From Salvator merianae (taxonomy: Eukaryota; Chordata; Lepidosauria; Squamata; Teiidae): 64,000 bases of DNA. Position 1 is the stretch's first letter; each line of letters starts with the position of its first letter. Location of the stretch: the NCBI GenBank assembly GCA_003586115.2, contig QVOM02000023.1:8385474-8449473 (forward strand), written 5' to 3'. Positions 47,896 to 57,351 of this stretch are shown here, piece after piece. The translations under genes and the position numbers were made by a program. Under the pieces are notes generated by a model. That model was not told the origin of the DNA. It did no database searches and saw only the letters and a list, made by a program, of their open reading frames with translations.

Positions 47896-50800
47896 GTCCA
47901 CCATTTCTTCCCAATAATATTAACTGTACTTAAAAATATTGAGGAAGCCTGATAAACAAAGAAGAAAAAAACAGGCTGAAAAACAGATTAATACGCTTTA
48001 CATATTCATTTTTTTATTCCATTCTGCTTGCAGAACTTAAGATCAGTTCAAGAAATAGCCCCTGAAATCATGCAAAAAGGGAGGGAGGAAGGAGGGAGGG
48101 AAGGAGGGAAGGAGGGAAGGAGGGAGGGAGGGAAGGAAGGAAGGAAGGAAGGAAGGAAGGGGCCTCTAATGTGTTTCGTGGCTTCACATAACACTAAATC
48201 ATACAGAAAAGCCTCCCCTGAATCCTTTGCCAAGGGTTTTAGCTTCAAGCAGTGAGGCTTGGAAAAGAGTGTAACTCCATAAAGTTTTCTTCTCCTCTGC
48301 AGTACACAAACATGAAAATCTGAACACCTTCCTTAACATTTTGAGTGCAATGAATTGCTCTTCAGATGGTCAAGTCGAAACAGAAAAGGGATTAGGACGA
48401 AAACACAGGTTTATACCCCACGTACATTTCTCATGGAAAGTAACTTCCAGCTCCACCTCTCCTATCTTCTTTAATACCCTGAACAATTATTACAGTAGAA
48501 CCATCGGCTACTTTTATTATTATTATTATTATTGGGAAGAAACTTTTCACTGTTAACAGTCAAATACAAGGAAGAGACCCAATAAATGGCCATAATAAAG
48601 GGTTATAAAATAAGCCTTTTGACGGCAACACGCCCAAACTCTCTGAGCCAAAACTACCTGCAAAGCAGCTCCAACTGAAAATATTCAAGCCATCAAAAGT
48701 CTTTTTTTTAAAAAAGTAAAGCAGAAACTGTTCTAACATTTTGCTGCCCGTGCATGCAATGAAGACAAGACATCTGAGTAAGCATTATTTCATGCTGCAT
48801 GGATTGAAGAGTGGCTAAAAGCAAAATACGAATTACCCACATGGTAATAGGGTATAAACAGAAAGGCAGTCTCAGAGTAGAAACGCACTGAGCTGGAATT
48901 AGAACAGGCAGGAGGGAGCCATGAACCTCGAAATAATGGGAATAAAGGTGGTTCAGGACAAACTGGGATATGCCGCATGCCAGCATCTTGGCCTGAAGGT
49001 GCCATGCTTTTCCTTGCTGACAGCTGATTCCTCAAATGGACAAGTAAATTTGCTCATTGACCTCCATGAAGGTGGCACTTCTCTTATCTCCTTTGGGTGC
49101 TTCTGCAGAAGAATGCTTGCTCTTATTTTGCAGGGCACAACAAATCACCATTTTCTCAGGAACAAGGTCTTCCAACAAGGTGTAGAGCAATCTCCACATA
49201 TATTTTGGGTGCCAGAAGATTCCTTTCAGTGCGAGCCTCTCCAGTTTAGATGGTGACTGAAATTCAGAGGGGGGCATCAAAAACCATCCAGAGTGAGTTG
49301 TTCTTAGGTGCCATTCCAGGGTATTGCATGCACAAGTGCTCGCCATTTTGACATCTCTTTGATAAGGTCACACTGTGCTTCCAAAAAGACTTGTAGCTTC
49401 GGTAATCCCATCCATTTATTTATCTTCTTTCTTGCTTCTTGCCAGGTGTAAATTATACTCTAGCCCTTCATTTTGTTGCAACTTTTAGGTGAATTTCTCC
49501 TTTATTATCAGTGCTTCAGGGGGATACTTGGGCTAATTTAACCCAGGACTGATTGATCCACCCTTCTTGCTGTTCATGGTATTATTAGTAACCATCCCTG
49601 ATCATAATCCAAGGAAATTTATCTTTCTCCTCCTTGGGGTGCAGTGTTTGAAGACAAACATGTTCATCACTTGTCCTTCGTGATCTTGTTCAAGACTTGT
49701 CACTGCTGTCTGTCCTGGGACCATTCTCTTCCTTAATTCTCCAGGAGAGTGGCCACCCTCCTCCTTAATTTCTCAAACCTGTCGAGTCCTAGCTCCCTTC
49801 ATCTTCACTGTGGATAACTCTTCATTTTTTCCTCCTTCAACTGAACAGGTAAGGATGGACTTACTAAAAACTCAATAGTTCTGCTGATATTGCTCTCAGG
49901 GTTACCGGAGCTACCAAGCTCTTCTACTGTAGCAAAGTAAAGAGAGAAGTCACAGAGGTATCATTTGAACAATAGGATGTCTCTCTCAAAGTAATTGACC
50001 AAGAGGATCTCTAAAACGTAGTTAATCTTTGAAACATCTGTGCAAACATCCACAAAGCCTCCTGCTTTGCCTCCTGATGTCTACAACAAGAAGCTGCAGA
50101 ACCATCTATATGCACATCCACTGAATATTGCAGAAAAATCTGTTATAAACTGAACTTTCTTCTCTTCTGATGAAATCAGATCTTGAGTTCCTCTGGCACC
50201 AGTTCTCAAACAATTTAAGCAGTAACCTTTGACCTAATTTCCCAACCTATATCGTACTTCTAAGAATCCTGCTCATTATAGCATAAATTTGGGCATATTT
50301 TAGGGCATGAGAGCATAAGAGCACGGCAGCATTGTGTCCATGAATTCGGCATCGGTATGAACTGGCTTTATGTGAAGTACGCACAAGGTTTGGACCAGAA
50401 TGCCCCCTGGGACCCTGTGGCAGCCCAAACACCATTTTGAAGTCTTGCAGAGTTGGCAGCTGGACCAAGCTTTTTTCCCCATTCCAGTACAGCCCAATAC
50501 ACTACTCCTTAATAATGTGGTAAATGCTTTTTTCACTAGTCTGCAAAACCTCTTGTAATGGGTTAACGACTGTCAAAGAACATGGTTAAAGAATACTCCC
50601 TTTCAAGATATATCCCTTTGGTACCACACCCCATGTGCTATTTACATTTTGTCAACCAGCCTTGGCAGCTGCGTGCAGAGACTGACATCCCTTGAAAGAC
50701 AGTCAATCAGGCCACAAACCGTAGCTCTGCGGATCCATCAAAGATTTATTTATACAGATATAGTGAGTCTTTGTAAGAATTGTAGACATGTATCTATCAA

Positions 50801-51031
50801 TATAAAGGAGCCTTTGTGAACAGGCAGGCCTAGAATTTCCAGAGAAAACACCAAGTTACCATGTATTATACGAGTCATAAAACAAACAGACAATATTAAA
50901 AGGGAGAGCTTTATAAGAATGCCAAAATGAGAGCTTCCGCCCACTTTGAAAAACAAAGAATGGAGAATAGGTACCTCTGGAGTGGCGGAGGTCACTGTCA
51001 CATTGGCCATAAGGCCATTCCTTTTATACAT
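16481..51031 (-). CDS. RALGPS1: RALGPS1, Ral GEF with PH domain and SH3-binding motif (5' part; exons listed separately)
   Basis: Guanine-nucleotide exchange factor that activates the small GTPase RalA; the full protein has a CDC25-type RasGEF domain, a PxxP motif and a C-terminal PH domain. Seven different exons here give 203 in-frame codons on the - strand, from MYKRNGLMA to the motif VPCIPYLG. The human exon layout recalled from its protein matches residue for residue in length. The RasGEF domain starts in the second exon (around [14 protein letters not shown]) and is cut by the window edge. All visible internal junctions are phase 0 except the last donor, which is phase 1. The next exon (human IYLLDLIYID...) was searched for by eye between 16.4 kb and base 1 and not found, so this intron exceeds 16 kb and holds ANGPTL2 antisense. 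The PH domain lies outside the window. The second exon is duplicated. Confidence 0.93.
17532..17602. repeat. AT-rich inverted repeat
   Basis: Arms of 20 bp (17532-17551 and 17583-17602, core gtaaaatacatatttt) pair with one mismatch around a 31-nt loop. Confidence 0.8.
18631..18926. repeat. GGTTCG/GAACCA-rich repeat family, copy 1
   Basis: Starts agagacgtgtatgaactg and ends agtttggcccatctct. It is full of ggttcg, gaacca and ttgaacca words in both orientations. The two ends (agagacgt... and ...catctct) look like short inverted termini. Same family as 38623-38893 and 25752-26083. Confidence 0.75.
25195..25595 (+). repeat. Dispersed lizard-type repeat, two copies in tandem
   Basis: Two copies in the same orientation (25195-25372 and 25380-25595), each with the gcaggaagtcaagagcaggt and ggatgctgga words. 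They are diverged from each other, so this is not a recent duplication. Confidence 0.75.
25752..26083. repeat. GGTTCG/GAACCA-rich repeat family, copy 2
   Basis: Starts agagatgttccgaactgctt and continues with many gttcat, gaacca and aaaccagtttgcc words, ending near aggaatccctgcc. More diverged than the other two long copies. Confidence 0.6.
26614..26700. mobile_element. CR1-like LINE 3'-end fragment
   Basis: Contains agaatcatagagttggaagg, then gacctccagggtcat and gaccccctcag, the familiar amniote CR1-type tail motif. Truncated, with no reverse transcriptase. Confidence 0.6.
29314..29445. mobile_element. Short palindromic element with terminal inverted repeats (MITE-like)
   Basis: Terminal repeats actaggagtttcccttc (29314-29330) and gaagggagactcctagt (29429-29445) pair with one mismatch. 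Inside, ggtgcactcaaagggaggtc pairs with gcctcccttagactatacc, so most of the 132 bp can fold into one hairpin. It has no coding capacity. No clear target-site duplication beyond possibly TA. Confidence 0.65.
31801..31862. repeat. (GT)n(GA)n microsatellite
   Basis: gtgagtgacagtgagtgt leads into (GT)n then (GA)n, ending in gaagatgaggaagagag. Confidence 0.9.
32910..33002 (-). CDS. RALGPS1: RALGPS1 coding exon [20 protein letters not shown]...KTWA
   Basis: A 93-bp exon of 31 codons, acceptor tttcttcccag, donor gtaagt, phase 0. It carries the RasGEF core LNN..S.M..V.AL.S..I.RL..TW, part of the GTPase-binding surface. Identical to the recalled human residues. Confidence 0.96.
33003..33589 (-). other. 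RALGPS1: RALGPS1 intron, 0.59 kb
   Basis: Bounded by GT-AG sites on the - strand. No repeat or exon is recognised inside. Confidence 0.9.
33590..33679 (-). CDS. RALGPS1: RALGPS1 coding exon [10 protein letters not shown]...HFVKTAK
   Basis: A 90-bp exon of 30 codons, acceptor tttcatag, donor gtaagc, phase 0. It encodes the RasGEF helix region with the family pattern W V..EIL......R......F.K.A. Confidence 0.95.
33680..34723 (-). other. RALGPS1: RALGPS1 intron, 1.0 kb
   Basis: Contains a (TA)n microsatellite at 33946-33972. Otherwise AT-rich intron sequence with nothing recognised. Confidence 0.9.
33946..33972. repeat. (TA)n microsatellite
   Basis: Pure TA dinucleotides, about 13 units, in a RALGPS1 intron. 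Confidence 0.95.
34724..34807 (-). CDS. RALGPS1: RALGPS1 coding exon ELASCGW...FTRRFNQ
   Basis: An 84-bp exon of 28 codons, acceptor gccttttatag, donor gtaaga, phase 0. It encodes the RasGEF segment running ELASCGW to [11 protein letters not shown]. Two residues differ from recalled human (S to N and S to I). Confidence 0.95.
36934..36960. repeat. (GAAT)n microsatellite at a non-LTR tail
   Basis: About six GAAT units, directly after a CR1-like tail (36840-36930, with actgtaaccttgagggcaga and gggtgggattaaaatg). Such tails commonly seed tetranucleotide arrays. Confidence 0.85.
37540..37634. repeat. GGTTCG/GAACCA-rich repeat family, short fragment
   Basis: Contains cattatgaaccaaactggcc and ends gagcacatccctac, matching the terminal part of the family. 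Confidence 0.55.
38623..38893. repeat. GGTTCG/GAACCA-rich repeat family, copy 3
   Basis: Starts agagatgcatatgaatcgaa and ends ccagtttggcgtatctct. Internal words gttcactttgaaccag and gaggtggttcagtttgcatg recur in copy 1. The terminal agagatgc/gtatctct pair again gives short inverted ends. Confidence 0.75.
40365..40460. mobile_element. Non-LTR 3'-end fragment
   Basis: Contains tttaacccgccctacacctg and ctcagggcgggttacagaaa, the common cccgccct/gggcgggttaca tail signature. The same type, less well preserved, occurs at about 23255-23350 and 27655-27760. Confidence 0.55.
40941..40996 (+). repeat. G-rich tandem repeat with G-quadruplex pattern
   Basis: G runs at 40950-40954, 40961-40965, 40972-40978 and 40984-40990 are separated by AACCAC, AACCAC and ACCAC. 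That is four runs of five or more G with loops of 5-6 nt. The G-rich strand is the template strand for RALGPS1. Confidence 0.85.
43405..43872 (-). repeat. Dispersed lizard-type repeat, longest copy
   Basis: Runs from agaacataagaggagccctg on the + strand through tagtccagcatcctgtctct, ttaaagccatccaggctggt and ctcttgctcatcagcattat to atcaggtcacctcttaaatg. At about 470 bp it is the most complete copy and shows the region missing from the short ones. Confidence 0.8.
44537..44570. repeat. (ATAG)n microsatellite
   Basis: About eight ATAG units in a RALGPS1 intron. Confidence 0.95.
44985..45035 (-). CDS. RALGPS1: RALGPS1 coding exon [17 protein letters not shown]
   Basis: A 51-bp exon of 17 codons between the acceptor cttttctatag and the donor gtatgt, phase 0 on both sides. 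It belongs to the N-terminal part of the RasGEF fold (QITLMD...F..I.P.E). One change from the recalled human protein (I to M). Confidence 0.94.
45036..46295 (-). other. RALGPS1: RALGPS1 intron, 1.26 kb
   Basis: Nothing certain. A degraded gene-like segment may lie on the - strand at about 45590-46160 (separate entry). Confidence 0.75.
45590..46160 (-). pseudogene. Possible degraded coding remnant
   Basis: The - strand reads protein-like stretches in different frames: [20 protein letters not shown] near 46000, [17 protein letters not shown] near 45800, and [17 protein letters not shown] with a stop after DTASDSD at about 45598. Stops and frame changes separate them. No family is recognised. 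This is offered only as a pointer. Confidence 0.2.
46284..46534. repeat. 251-bp direct duplication, copy A (contains a RALGPS1 exon)
   Basis: Starts tactttacttactgc and ends in (TTA)6. Identical by eye to 46535-46785. It contains the complete 108-bp exon with both splice sites. The junction to the next copy falls directly at the TTA run. Confidence 0.95.
46296..46403 (-). CDS. RALGPS1: RALGPS1 second coding exon, downstream copy of a duplicated pair
   Basis: Identical to 46547-46654, with the same intact splice sites. If both copies exist in the animal and are both spliced in, the protein gains 36 residues without a frame change. If only one exists, this copy joins unique sequence on its 3' side and the upstream copy is an assembly artefact. 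Confidence 0.85.
46535..46785. repeat. 251-bp direct duplication, copy A' (contains a RALGPS1 exon)
   Basis: Offset exactly 251 bp from copy A, with no difference seen. Its terminal (TTA)n is slightly longer, running to 46790 before the next unique segment starts at caaacc. Confidence 0.95.
46547..46654 (-). CDS. RALGPS1: RALGPS1 second coding exon, upstream copy of a duplicated pair
   Basis: A 36-codon exon from [10 protein letters not shown] to KVTPEEFA, with acceptor ctctttccttag and donor gtaagtaaag, both phase 0. It reaches the start of the RasGEF domain. It is identical, with its flanks, to the copy 251 bp further on in the direction of transcription. Either copy could be the functional one; see the finding on the duplication. 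Confidence 0.85.
46791..47049. repeat. 259-bp direct duplication, copy B
   Basis: Starts caaaccttcaaggcc and ends gatcaaggcagtctca. It is repeated without visible change at 47069-47327, an offset of 278 bp that includes the intervening (TTA)n run. Its last 80 bp resemble the element also present at 62440-62930. Confidence 0.95.
47069..47327. repeat. 259-bp direct duplication, copy B'
   Basis: Second copy of 46791-47049, preceded by an attattatt run (47051-47068) and followed by unique sequence (catatataatttt). Confidence 0.95.
47865..47891. repeat. (TG)n microsatellite
   Basis: About 13 TG units in a RALGPS1 intron. Confidence 0.95.
48077..48162 (+). repeat. GGAA/GGGA purine tract
   Basis: About 85 bp made only of G and A on the + strand, mixing ggga, ggaa and gaag units and ending in a pure (GGAA)n run. 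Strand asymmetry of this kind is compatible with triplex or G-rich structure. Confidence 0.95.
50975..51031 (-). CDS. RALGPS1: RALGPS1 first coding exon (MYKRNGLMA...)
   Basis: ATG at 51031-51029, with A at -3, opens 19 codons reading [19 protein letters not shown], then the donor gtacct. The human protein starts with nearly the same residues. Upstream sequence to about 51070 is probably 5' UTR of the same exon, since an acceptor-like CTGTGTCACCAG ends at 51071; this boundary is uncertain. It is phase 0 with the next exon. Confidence 0.92.
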
Positions 51032-51519
51032 ACTCTTCTTATGATGCAGCAAACTTCAGCTCAGCCACCGCTGGTGACACAGCAGAGTAAAGGGAGAACT
51101 GCTGCAAGGAAAAGAGATGGGGTGAGAACCTGAAGAGGGATCAAGTTATTTGCAAAGGTATCTGCTGATGAACCAAGTTGCCAGAAGGCCATGTCAACAC
51201 AGGATATAGATAGTGCACCATGGAAATATCACTGCGCTGACCTATGAAGCTCATGGCCTTCCTAACTTAGAGACCACCTGCTTCCTTATGTTCAATTACA
51301 TTCTGAACTCCTTTTTTACCTCCATTTTCAATAGTCATGTGGAGAGAGGCCATTTCTACCACCACATACTCCCTTCAGTCAATTCAAAATACTAGAAGCA
51401 GTGTTGTGTTGAAGTATGACTTAGGAGATTTGCAGCACAAACCTCCAGATGTAGCAACAGCAGCTTTAGAGCAGCATTGGAAGTCAGTAACCAAACCCCG
51501 TTCACTGGGGATGGACATA

Positions 51520-52030
51520 ACACAAGAATGTAAGAGAAGCACTTCTAGATCTGACCACCGCCCACCTGTCCAGCATCCTGTCTCACACAAGGTTGACCAG
51601 TAGTGCCTGGGCACTGAGAAGCAGAAGCCAAAGGTAAACCCTTCACCTGCTCTCGACCTCCTGCAAATGGCCTTTAGAAGAATCCTACCTGCCTTTTCAA
51701 GCTGGAGGTAGCACCTAGATACCTATCCTAGATAAGAGCATAAGAAGAGCTCTGTCCATCTAGTCCAGCATCCTGTCTCGCTCAGTGCCTCACCAACTGC
51801 TTCTGGGCATTCTCAAGCAGAAGACAAAGGCAAAACCTTCACCTGCTCAGCTTGTCTCCCTGCAAATGACCTTTAGAGGTATCCTGCCTGTCTCTCCAAT
51901 CTGGAGGCGGTACCTGGGCATCCATTCTAGTAGCCATTGATATACTTGACCTCCATGAATTTGTCTAACCCTTTCTTAAAGCTATCTAGGCTGCTTGCTG
52001 TCACCACCTCTTCTGGAGTGGAGCCTCCCC
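51520..52030 (-). repeat. Dispersed lizard-type repeat, two copies in tandem
   Basis: Copies at about 51520-51720 and 51738-52030, both reading tccagcatcctgtct on the + strand. The second continues to gctatctaggctgcttgctg and tcaccacctcttctgg. Confidence 0.75.
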
Positions 52031-55000
52031 AGAAAATAGGAATAGGAGTTTGAATAATAGAGGACATTTACTCTCAAAGAGGTGGCAAAGACCTTCCCTA
52101 CCCCTACCCAGAGTACTCTGATGGCCCTTTTTCAGGGGCAGCACCGGCCCCTGATCTGCAGATCATTAGGGGTTCTTTAGCCCAATCCCTGAGGATCTTA
52201 TGTAATTCTCTGAAAAAGGAGAAGGGTGTCAGAGTAAGATTATCTTAACATCCCTCATTCCAAGGGATCTGAGTCTGGATTACATTAGAACTGTGATGTT
52301 TATTTGCTTTGAATTTGCAATCTGTGTCTCAGAGAGGAACTGCCTTTTCCCAGCTTTCAGTCTCTTTCAGCAATTCAATTAATACTCAGTAAGAGCTATA
52401 TATATCTACAATAATAACTATCAGCACATACTCCTGAAAGGAAAAGTATATAAAAGAAAAACCATTCTTGCTCTTGGATAAAACTTACAGTCAACCAGTT
52501 GATCATTAGACCAAAGCTACTGTTATACAAAGGGATTAGGAGCGATGTTAATCCACAAACCCGTCTCAACTTGTCCTAAGGATGGTACTAAATTTTGGCA
52601 GGATGACTTTACACATGTTAAATGTGATGCTGATTAGCTATCTGCCTCCATAACAAGAGTTTAATGACTAGAGGGGAAAACGCTCAGAAGAATGGGTCTA
52701 ATGAATGAAGCTGATGCCTGCCTTCTTGACCACACATTCTAACACCTGACACTCCTAAAGAAAGACCCTCTTAGTGTTACAACTCCCACTGTCTTTTGGC
52801 ACCCCAGTCATGGTATCCATCAGCAATGCCTATGTTGCAACAACTGTGCAGTCCTTCAGATGCCAGACGCTTCTCTCACATTTGCTACAGCTGCTGCTAG
52901 TGGGATGCCAACAGGGCCTGCTTGTCAATCCACTTAAAATTCTGGCCCTGCCTGAAAACCAACTAGCTCGGATTTATAACCACATTTTAAAACACTATAA
53001 GAAGATAAATCTCTTCTTCCTTCCAGAAGCAAAAAATCCTATCGAACAGGTGATTGGCCAGTACAGAACTGGAACATTAATCAACTAGCATCCAGGGTTA
53101 TGCTGAACTCTAAACATGAAGATGGGGATTAGGCAAAATTGTCTTTTCACAATTAATAAAGTTATGCTATATAGCATAAAAAATAAATGAAGATTCCATG
53201 TTATTTGTGTCACTTATGTATAATTTTCTTCATGGTGTCCATCAACCAGATCTTGTCATACTATGCACCAGTATAAGAATCAATCTTCTCCTTTTTTAAG
53301 GAATTATAATCCTGGCTATGGTTAATATAAAAATGGCCTTCTGAGATTTTATCAAATAACCTAGCCTTGACATCAAGGCTGCAGATTTAAATGTAAAAAG
53401 TGGTGAAGTGACAGGACATTAAAAAATAAAACACTTTGTAAAAAAGCATGATCCTCAGTCAACATACTATCTGTTTCAAACAAAACCAAGCTCATCACCT
53501 TCCTAGAAAATATGGGTCTTGAGAAATGGCATCAGACAACTGGAATACTGGGAAGAAAGGGCAGAGTTGGTTGAAAAAGGAGGCAAACATTTGGTGCCTG
53601 TATTTGGTAAAAACGCGTCAGGATACAAGCAGTGTCGGGAAAGGGAGAAATCCATTAAATATTTCTTTATATAGAACGAATGCAACAAATGATCAAATGC
53701 AGGAAACTAAACATATGGCTTTTACATCAGATCCTTTGAATATTCCCTGGCTTCTCCTCTGCACGCCTCCTGACTGCATTTTTGGTTTGTAAAGGCTCAA
53801 ACAATGCCCACTTGAAAGTAAAAGAATATTCCATATGTGAACCTGAATGAAATCCAGCATGCTTTCTTGCTTTTAGTAATAAATGCTAGCAATGCAAACT
53901 GCTTAATGACTGCACTAGCTGCAGAGCAAATTCCACTTTCCCTCCATATTCAGCATCCATTTCAAAGAGGAGCTTCTTGAAAAGTACAGGACACAGAAAA
54001 TCCTGGCTCTCTCCAAATGCTTAAATGGCTACTTTTAAACTTTTTTCCATTTCGCTTCCTGTGAAAATTGCAGACTGGGAGTGTTTTTTTCTGGGGAAGT
54101 TTTCGTCAACCCAGGTAATTGGCGGTCCATGTCTTAAGTTTAACAGGTATTTCAACCCACTCCTCAGGTAAGCTGCACTAAACAGCAGAGTTGTTTTGCA
54201 ACTCCCTCCCTCACTTTTTTAAAATAAAAGAAGAATCCTGTAAAGAGAGAAGTACTCACCAAGCAATCTATTCAAGGAAATCAGAATAAGGCTAGTTTAG
54301 AAGTGCATTCAGATACACTATGATAGTAATCGTTTAGCAAAAGTACTTTAGTAGCTTTTGTTACCACAGATTTTTATGTCACAATAAAGTCAGGAAGATG
54401 ACAGATTCAAGGTATTACTACTCTCTCTCTCTCTCTAATAGCATGGAAATGATAGTAGAAAATTTCTGGAGGACTGGCATCCAATATGTGAACGGAACAC
54501 AGAAAATGCAATACTAAAATATTATATGTATTTTACCAGAAAGTGCAAAGAATTACAAGTACATTTGTGAAACTGATTACAGGCTGAAGAAAAGTTCCAG
54601 ATGTTAACAGATATGTTAAAGTTTACGAATGTCAAAGAAATAGCTGTATTGCTATGCCGTAATAAATCTGTGCCTTTTTAAGGCAATAGAAATGCCTTAT
54701 CTGACTTAATATTAAGAGAAGTTTCTCTAGCACGATTACTACATTGGGCCACCACTGTTTTTTCCCTAGACCTATCAAGTAAACATACTTTCAGAAAATG
54801 AGCAGAAGATGACAAAAAACTCAAGAAGTGCATTTATGTTGAGGGAAGGAGGGCCTGCAAAAGTGATTCATTTAAAAACAAAACAAAACAAAACATCAGT
54901 GCATTCAGATCTGTCAAATAATTGGTTCTGCTAACATTATTCAGATTGTATTAAATTAGATTTGCCACAAGCAACAAAAACAAAATCACACCTTGTTCAA

Positions 55001-56773
55001 CAGCACCATCTAGCGCTACCTCACAGAAATTCAACAATTCAAAATGTGGAAAAAAGGTTCTGCTAATGTAGTATATACTTAATATAAAAACAACCAACCA
55101 AACAGAAGGTCGCACCTTAAAGAATATCAAATTAACCTTTTGTGGATAAACAGAAGTTTAGACTTTTGTGGATGCATCTGGTCCTTTACATATCTACCAG
55201 TTCATCAGAAAATGCATAAAGCAATTTCTACAGTTAAATGGATGGTTGGGAAAAAGTGTAAATATTGAATTAAAGACAAGATTCAGAAAAGTACAGAAAT
55301 AACTGAATAATTATCAAAGACAATTGACATAACACTTGTGTTGGTAACACAAGCAGACAAATTTGTTAGGGCAAAGGGTAACCCAGTTTTTGTTTGCAGG
55401 TCCAACCCATGTTTTTTTGTTATATTCTCCCTCTTACATTTAATGTCATAAAGCTGCTGTCAATTTGAACTTGGCTTCTGGAGTCTCTTTGGAAAAAGCC
55501 ATGCACTTCTGTTGCCATCAATATGGAAGTGGTTTTGCCATTTCCTTTCAGAAGAAGCTGGGAACTGAACATGGAACCTTCTACGAAACAGGATTTTGCA
55601 CAAATGTTGAGCAACATGTTCCCAATACTCACATTATACAGTTTGCCTGCCGAAAAATCTCTTTCACGCAAATTCCTCATATTACTAAACTTTGATATGG
55701 TGTTGAGGCTCATGTAGAAGAGACTTCTCAGAACATGTTGTCCAATATTAAAAGCATCCATTCATGATTAAACACAAACACAAAGGGATGATGTGTTTTG
55801 CATTTATTCAAATTGATGCCATTTTAGTCATTCTTCTAAGACACTGAGCTTGTGGGGAAGGAAACTGTTACAGGAACTGACCAATGTGGTGGAAAAGTGT
55901 TGAGAAATGATGCTAATACTTGTACTGATTTGTCTTCTTACTTAGACACCTGTCTAATCCATCTATTATGGTGGGCACTGGAGGCTTTGGAGCAGCAAAT
56001 AAAAGAATATAAGAATATAAATAGACACACAGTATTCCTCTATTGAGATTTACTTGGCTTTAGTTCAATATTGTATTCTAAAGTATTCTAAAGTCCTCTG
56101 CGCTATATATATATAAGTTGTCTATTAATCTTTTTATTTACTCCTGAATGATAAAAGAGAAGCAGATCAACTTACCCATAATCTATTTTTCTTTCCAGTT
56201 TTGAGTATTATCGAATGTAAGTAAAGTCTCGTACCACATTTCTCAAAATAGGCATTTCTGGAAAAGAAAGATTGTAAAAGAGGAAGAAGTGAGTTATTTG
56301 CCATTTCTTACATTATTATGATTTCCAATGCATAAAAAACAATGATTCACGCTCAAAAGACTCTTTTTGCACACATTGTAAATACGAAGCTTTATCTTGG
56401 GTCGGAAGTAGACATCAAGACACAGCCGCTGAGTTCTGCTACCACAGTCTTAAGCTTAATTTAATGTGCAGTATTAACAGAATGAGCTTCAGTACAAGCC
56501 ACAGAAAAAGAGTGGTGAAGGGAATGAGCAGTATATGGAGGCAGATATTTTATTTATTTTGGCAATGCACAAAATAAAGGTTCGTTTTTGCTCTACATAT
56601 CTCATGGTCCATACCCAAAGCGCCTACTTTGGCTAAGAACCATGGTAGCTATAGTTTGGACAAGGGGACTTTTATAAACCGGCAGTATGATCGCTCAAGT
56701 GGGGCTTTCAAGCACAGGGAATGGCCCCCACGGGCTTTCCCTGTGCTCAGATACACAAATGCTGCTGAGGGGA

Positions 56774-56950
56774 ACATAAGAATGTAAGAAGAGCCCCTCC
56801 GGATCAGGCCACGGCCCTTCTAGTCCAGCATCCCGTCTCACACAGTGGTCCACCAATTGCTTCTGGGCATCTCAGGCAGAAGGCAAAGGCAAAAGTTTCA
56901 TGTGCTCTCAACTCCCTGCAAATGGCCTTCAGAGGCATCCTGCCTGCCTG
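56774..56950 (-). repeat. Dispersed lizard-type repeat, fragment
   Basis: Starts gaacataagaatgtaagaag on the + strand, with tagtccagcatcccgtctca, and ends near ggccttcagaggcatcctgc, immediately left of the direct repeat that brackets the partial CYTH-like copy. Confidence 0.75.
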
Positions 56951-56971
56951 TGGACTAGAACCCCACAGAGC

Positions 56972-57017
56972 TCTTCAGTCAGCACTATAATACAAGCACC
57001 ATAACAGTGGGAGAAGA
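56972..57017 (+). repeat. Left 46-bp direct repeat flanking the partial CYTH-like copy
   Basis: Begins tcttcagtcagcactataat and ends gagaaga. It matches 57306-57351 at 42 of 46 positions. The pair brackets the 288-bp partial gene copy. Confidence 0.85.
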
Positions 57018-57305
57018 CACTCCCTGCCTTTCTCAGCAGGATCATGAATGAAACACAACCATCGTCCGCAATCTGCAAAGTCCAACTTCGTCAGAGGTAT
57101 TGGGCGACGGAAGGCAGCAGAGCCAAACTGGCGTTGATCGGTGCCAAGTGTTCAGACACAGTTACTTACAGAGAGGATTATTACGACACGGCTTCAAACG
57201 ACCTAGCGATGGCTCAACTGTGGCTAAGTCAAAGAAATCAAAAGTGGTGTCTCTTGTTCGGATCTCAAACGCAAGCAACTGGAGAGAATATTGAGCTCTG
57301 AGAGG
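57018..57305 (+). pseudogene. Partial duplicate of the CYTH-like gene (5' part only)
   Basis: About 275 bp matching the start of the 59492 gene at roughly 94% identity by eye, including the pyrimidine-rich leader (ctccctgcctttctcagcag) and the first 82 codons. Homology ends after GENI, where the frame reads two more codons and stops (57044-57301, 85 codons). About six residues differ from the parent. It is flanked by 46-bp direct repeats. It lacks most of the CYTH fold, so it is called a pseudogene, although its frame is open. Confidence 0.7.
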
Positions 57306-57351
57306 TCTTCAGTCAGCACTATAATACAAACACCATAATGGTGAGAGAAGA
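57306..57351 (+). repeat. Right 46-bp direct repeat flanking the partial CYTH-like copy
   Basis: Second member of the pair with 56972-57017, with four mismatches. Too long and too diverged for an ordinary target-site duplication of a fresh insertion. Confidence 0.85.

Larger units (their letters stand above)
46655..50974 (-). other. RALGPS1: RALGPS1 intron, 4.3 kb
   Basis: Contains the 259-bp duplicated segment (46791-47049 and 47069-47327), a (TG)n tract (47865-47891), an 85-bp GGAA/GGGA purine tract (48077-48162) and (TTA)n at 48513-48535. No other exon is seen. Confidence 0.85.

Noticed and set aside
52774..53088. 104-codon + strand frame (LLSHLLQLLLVGCQQ...)
   Set aside because: No family recognised, no splice or polyadenylation context, and no support beyond openness.
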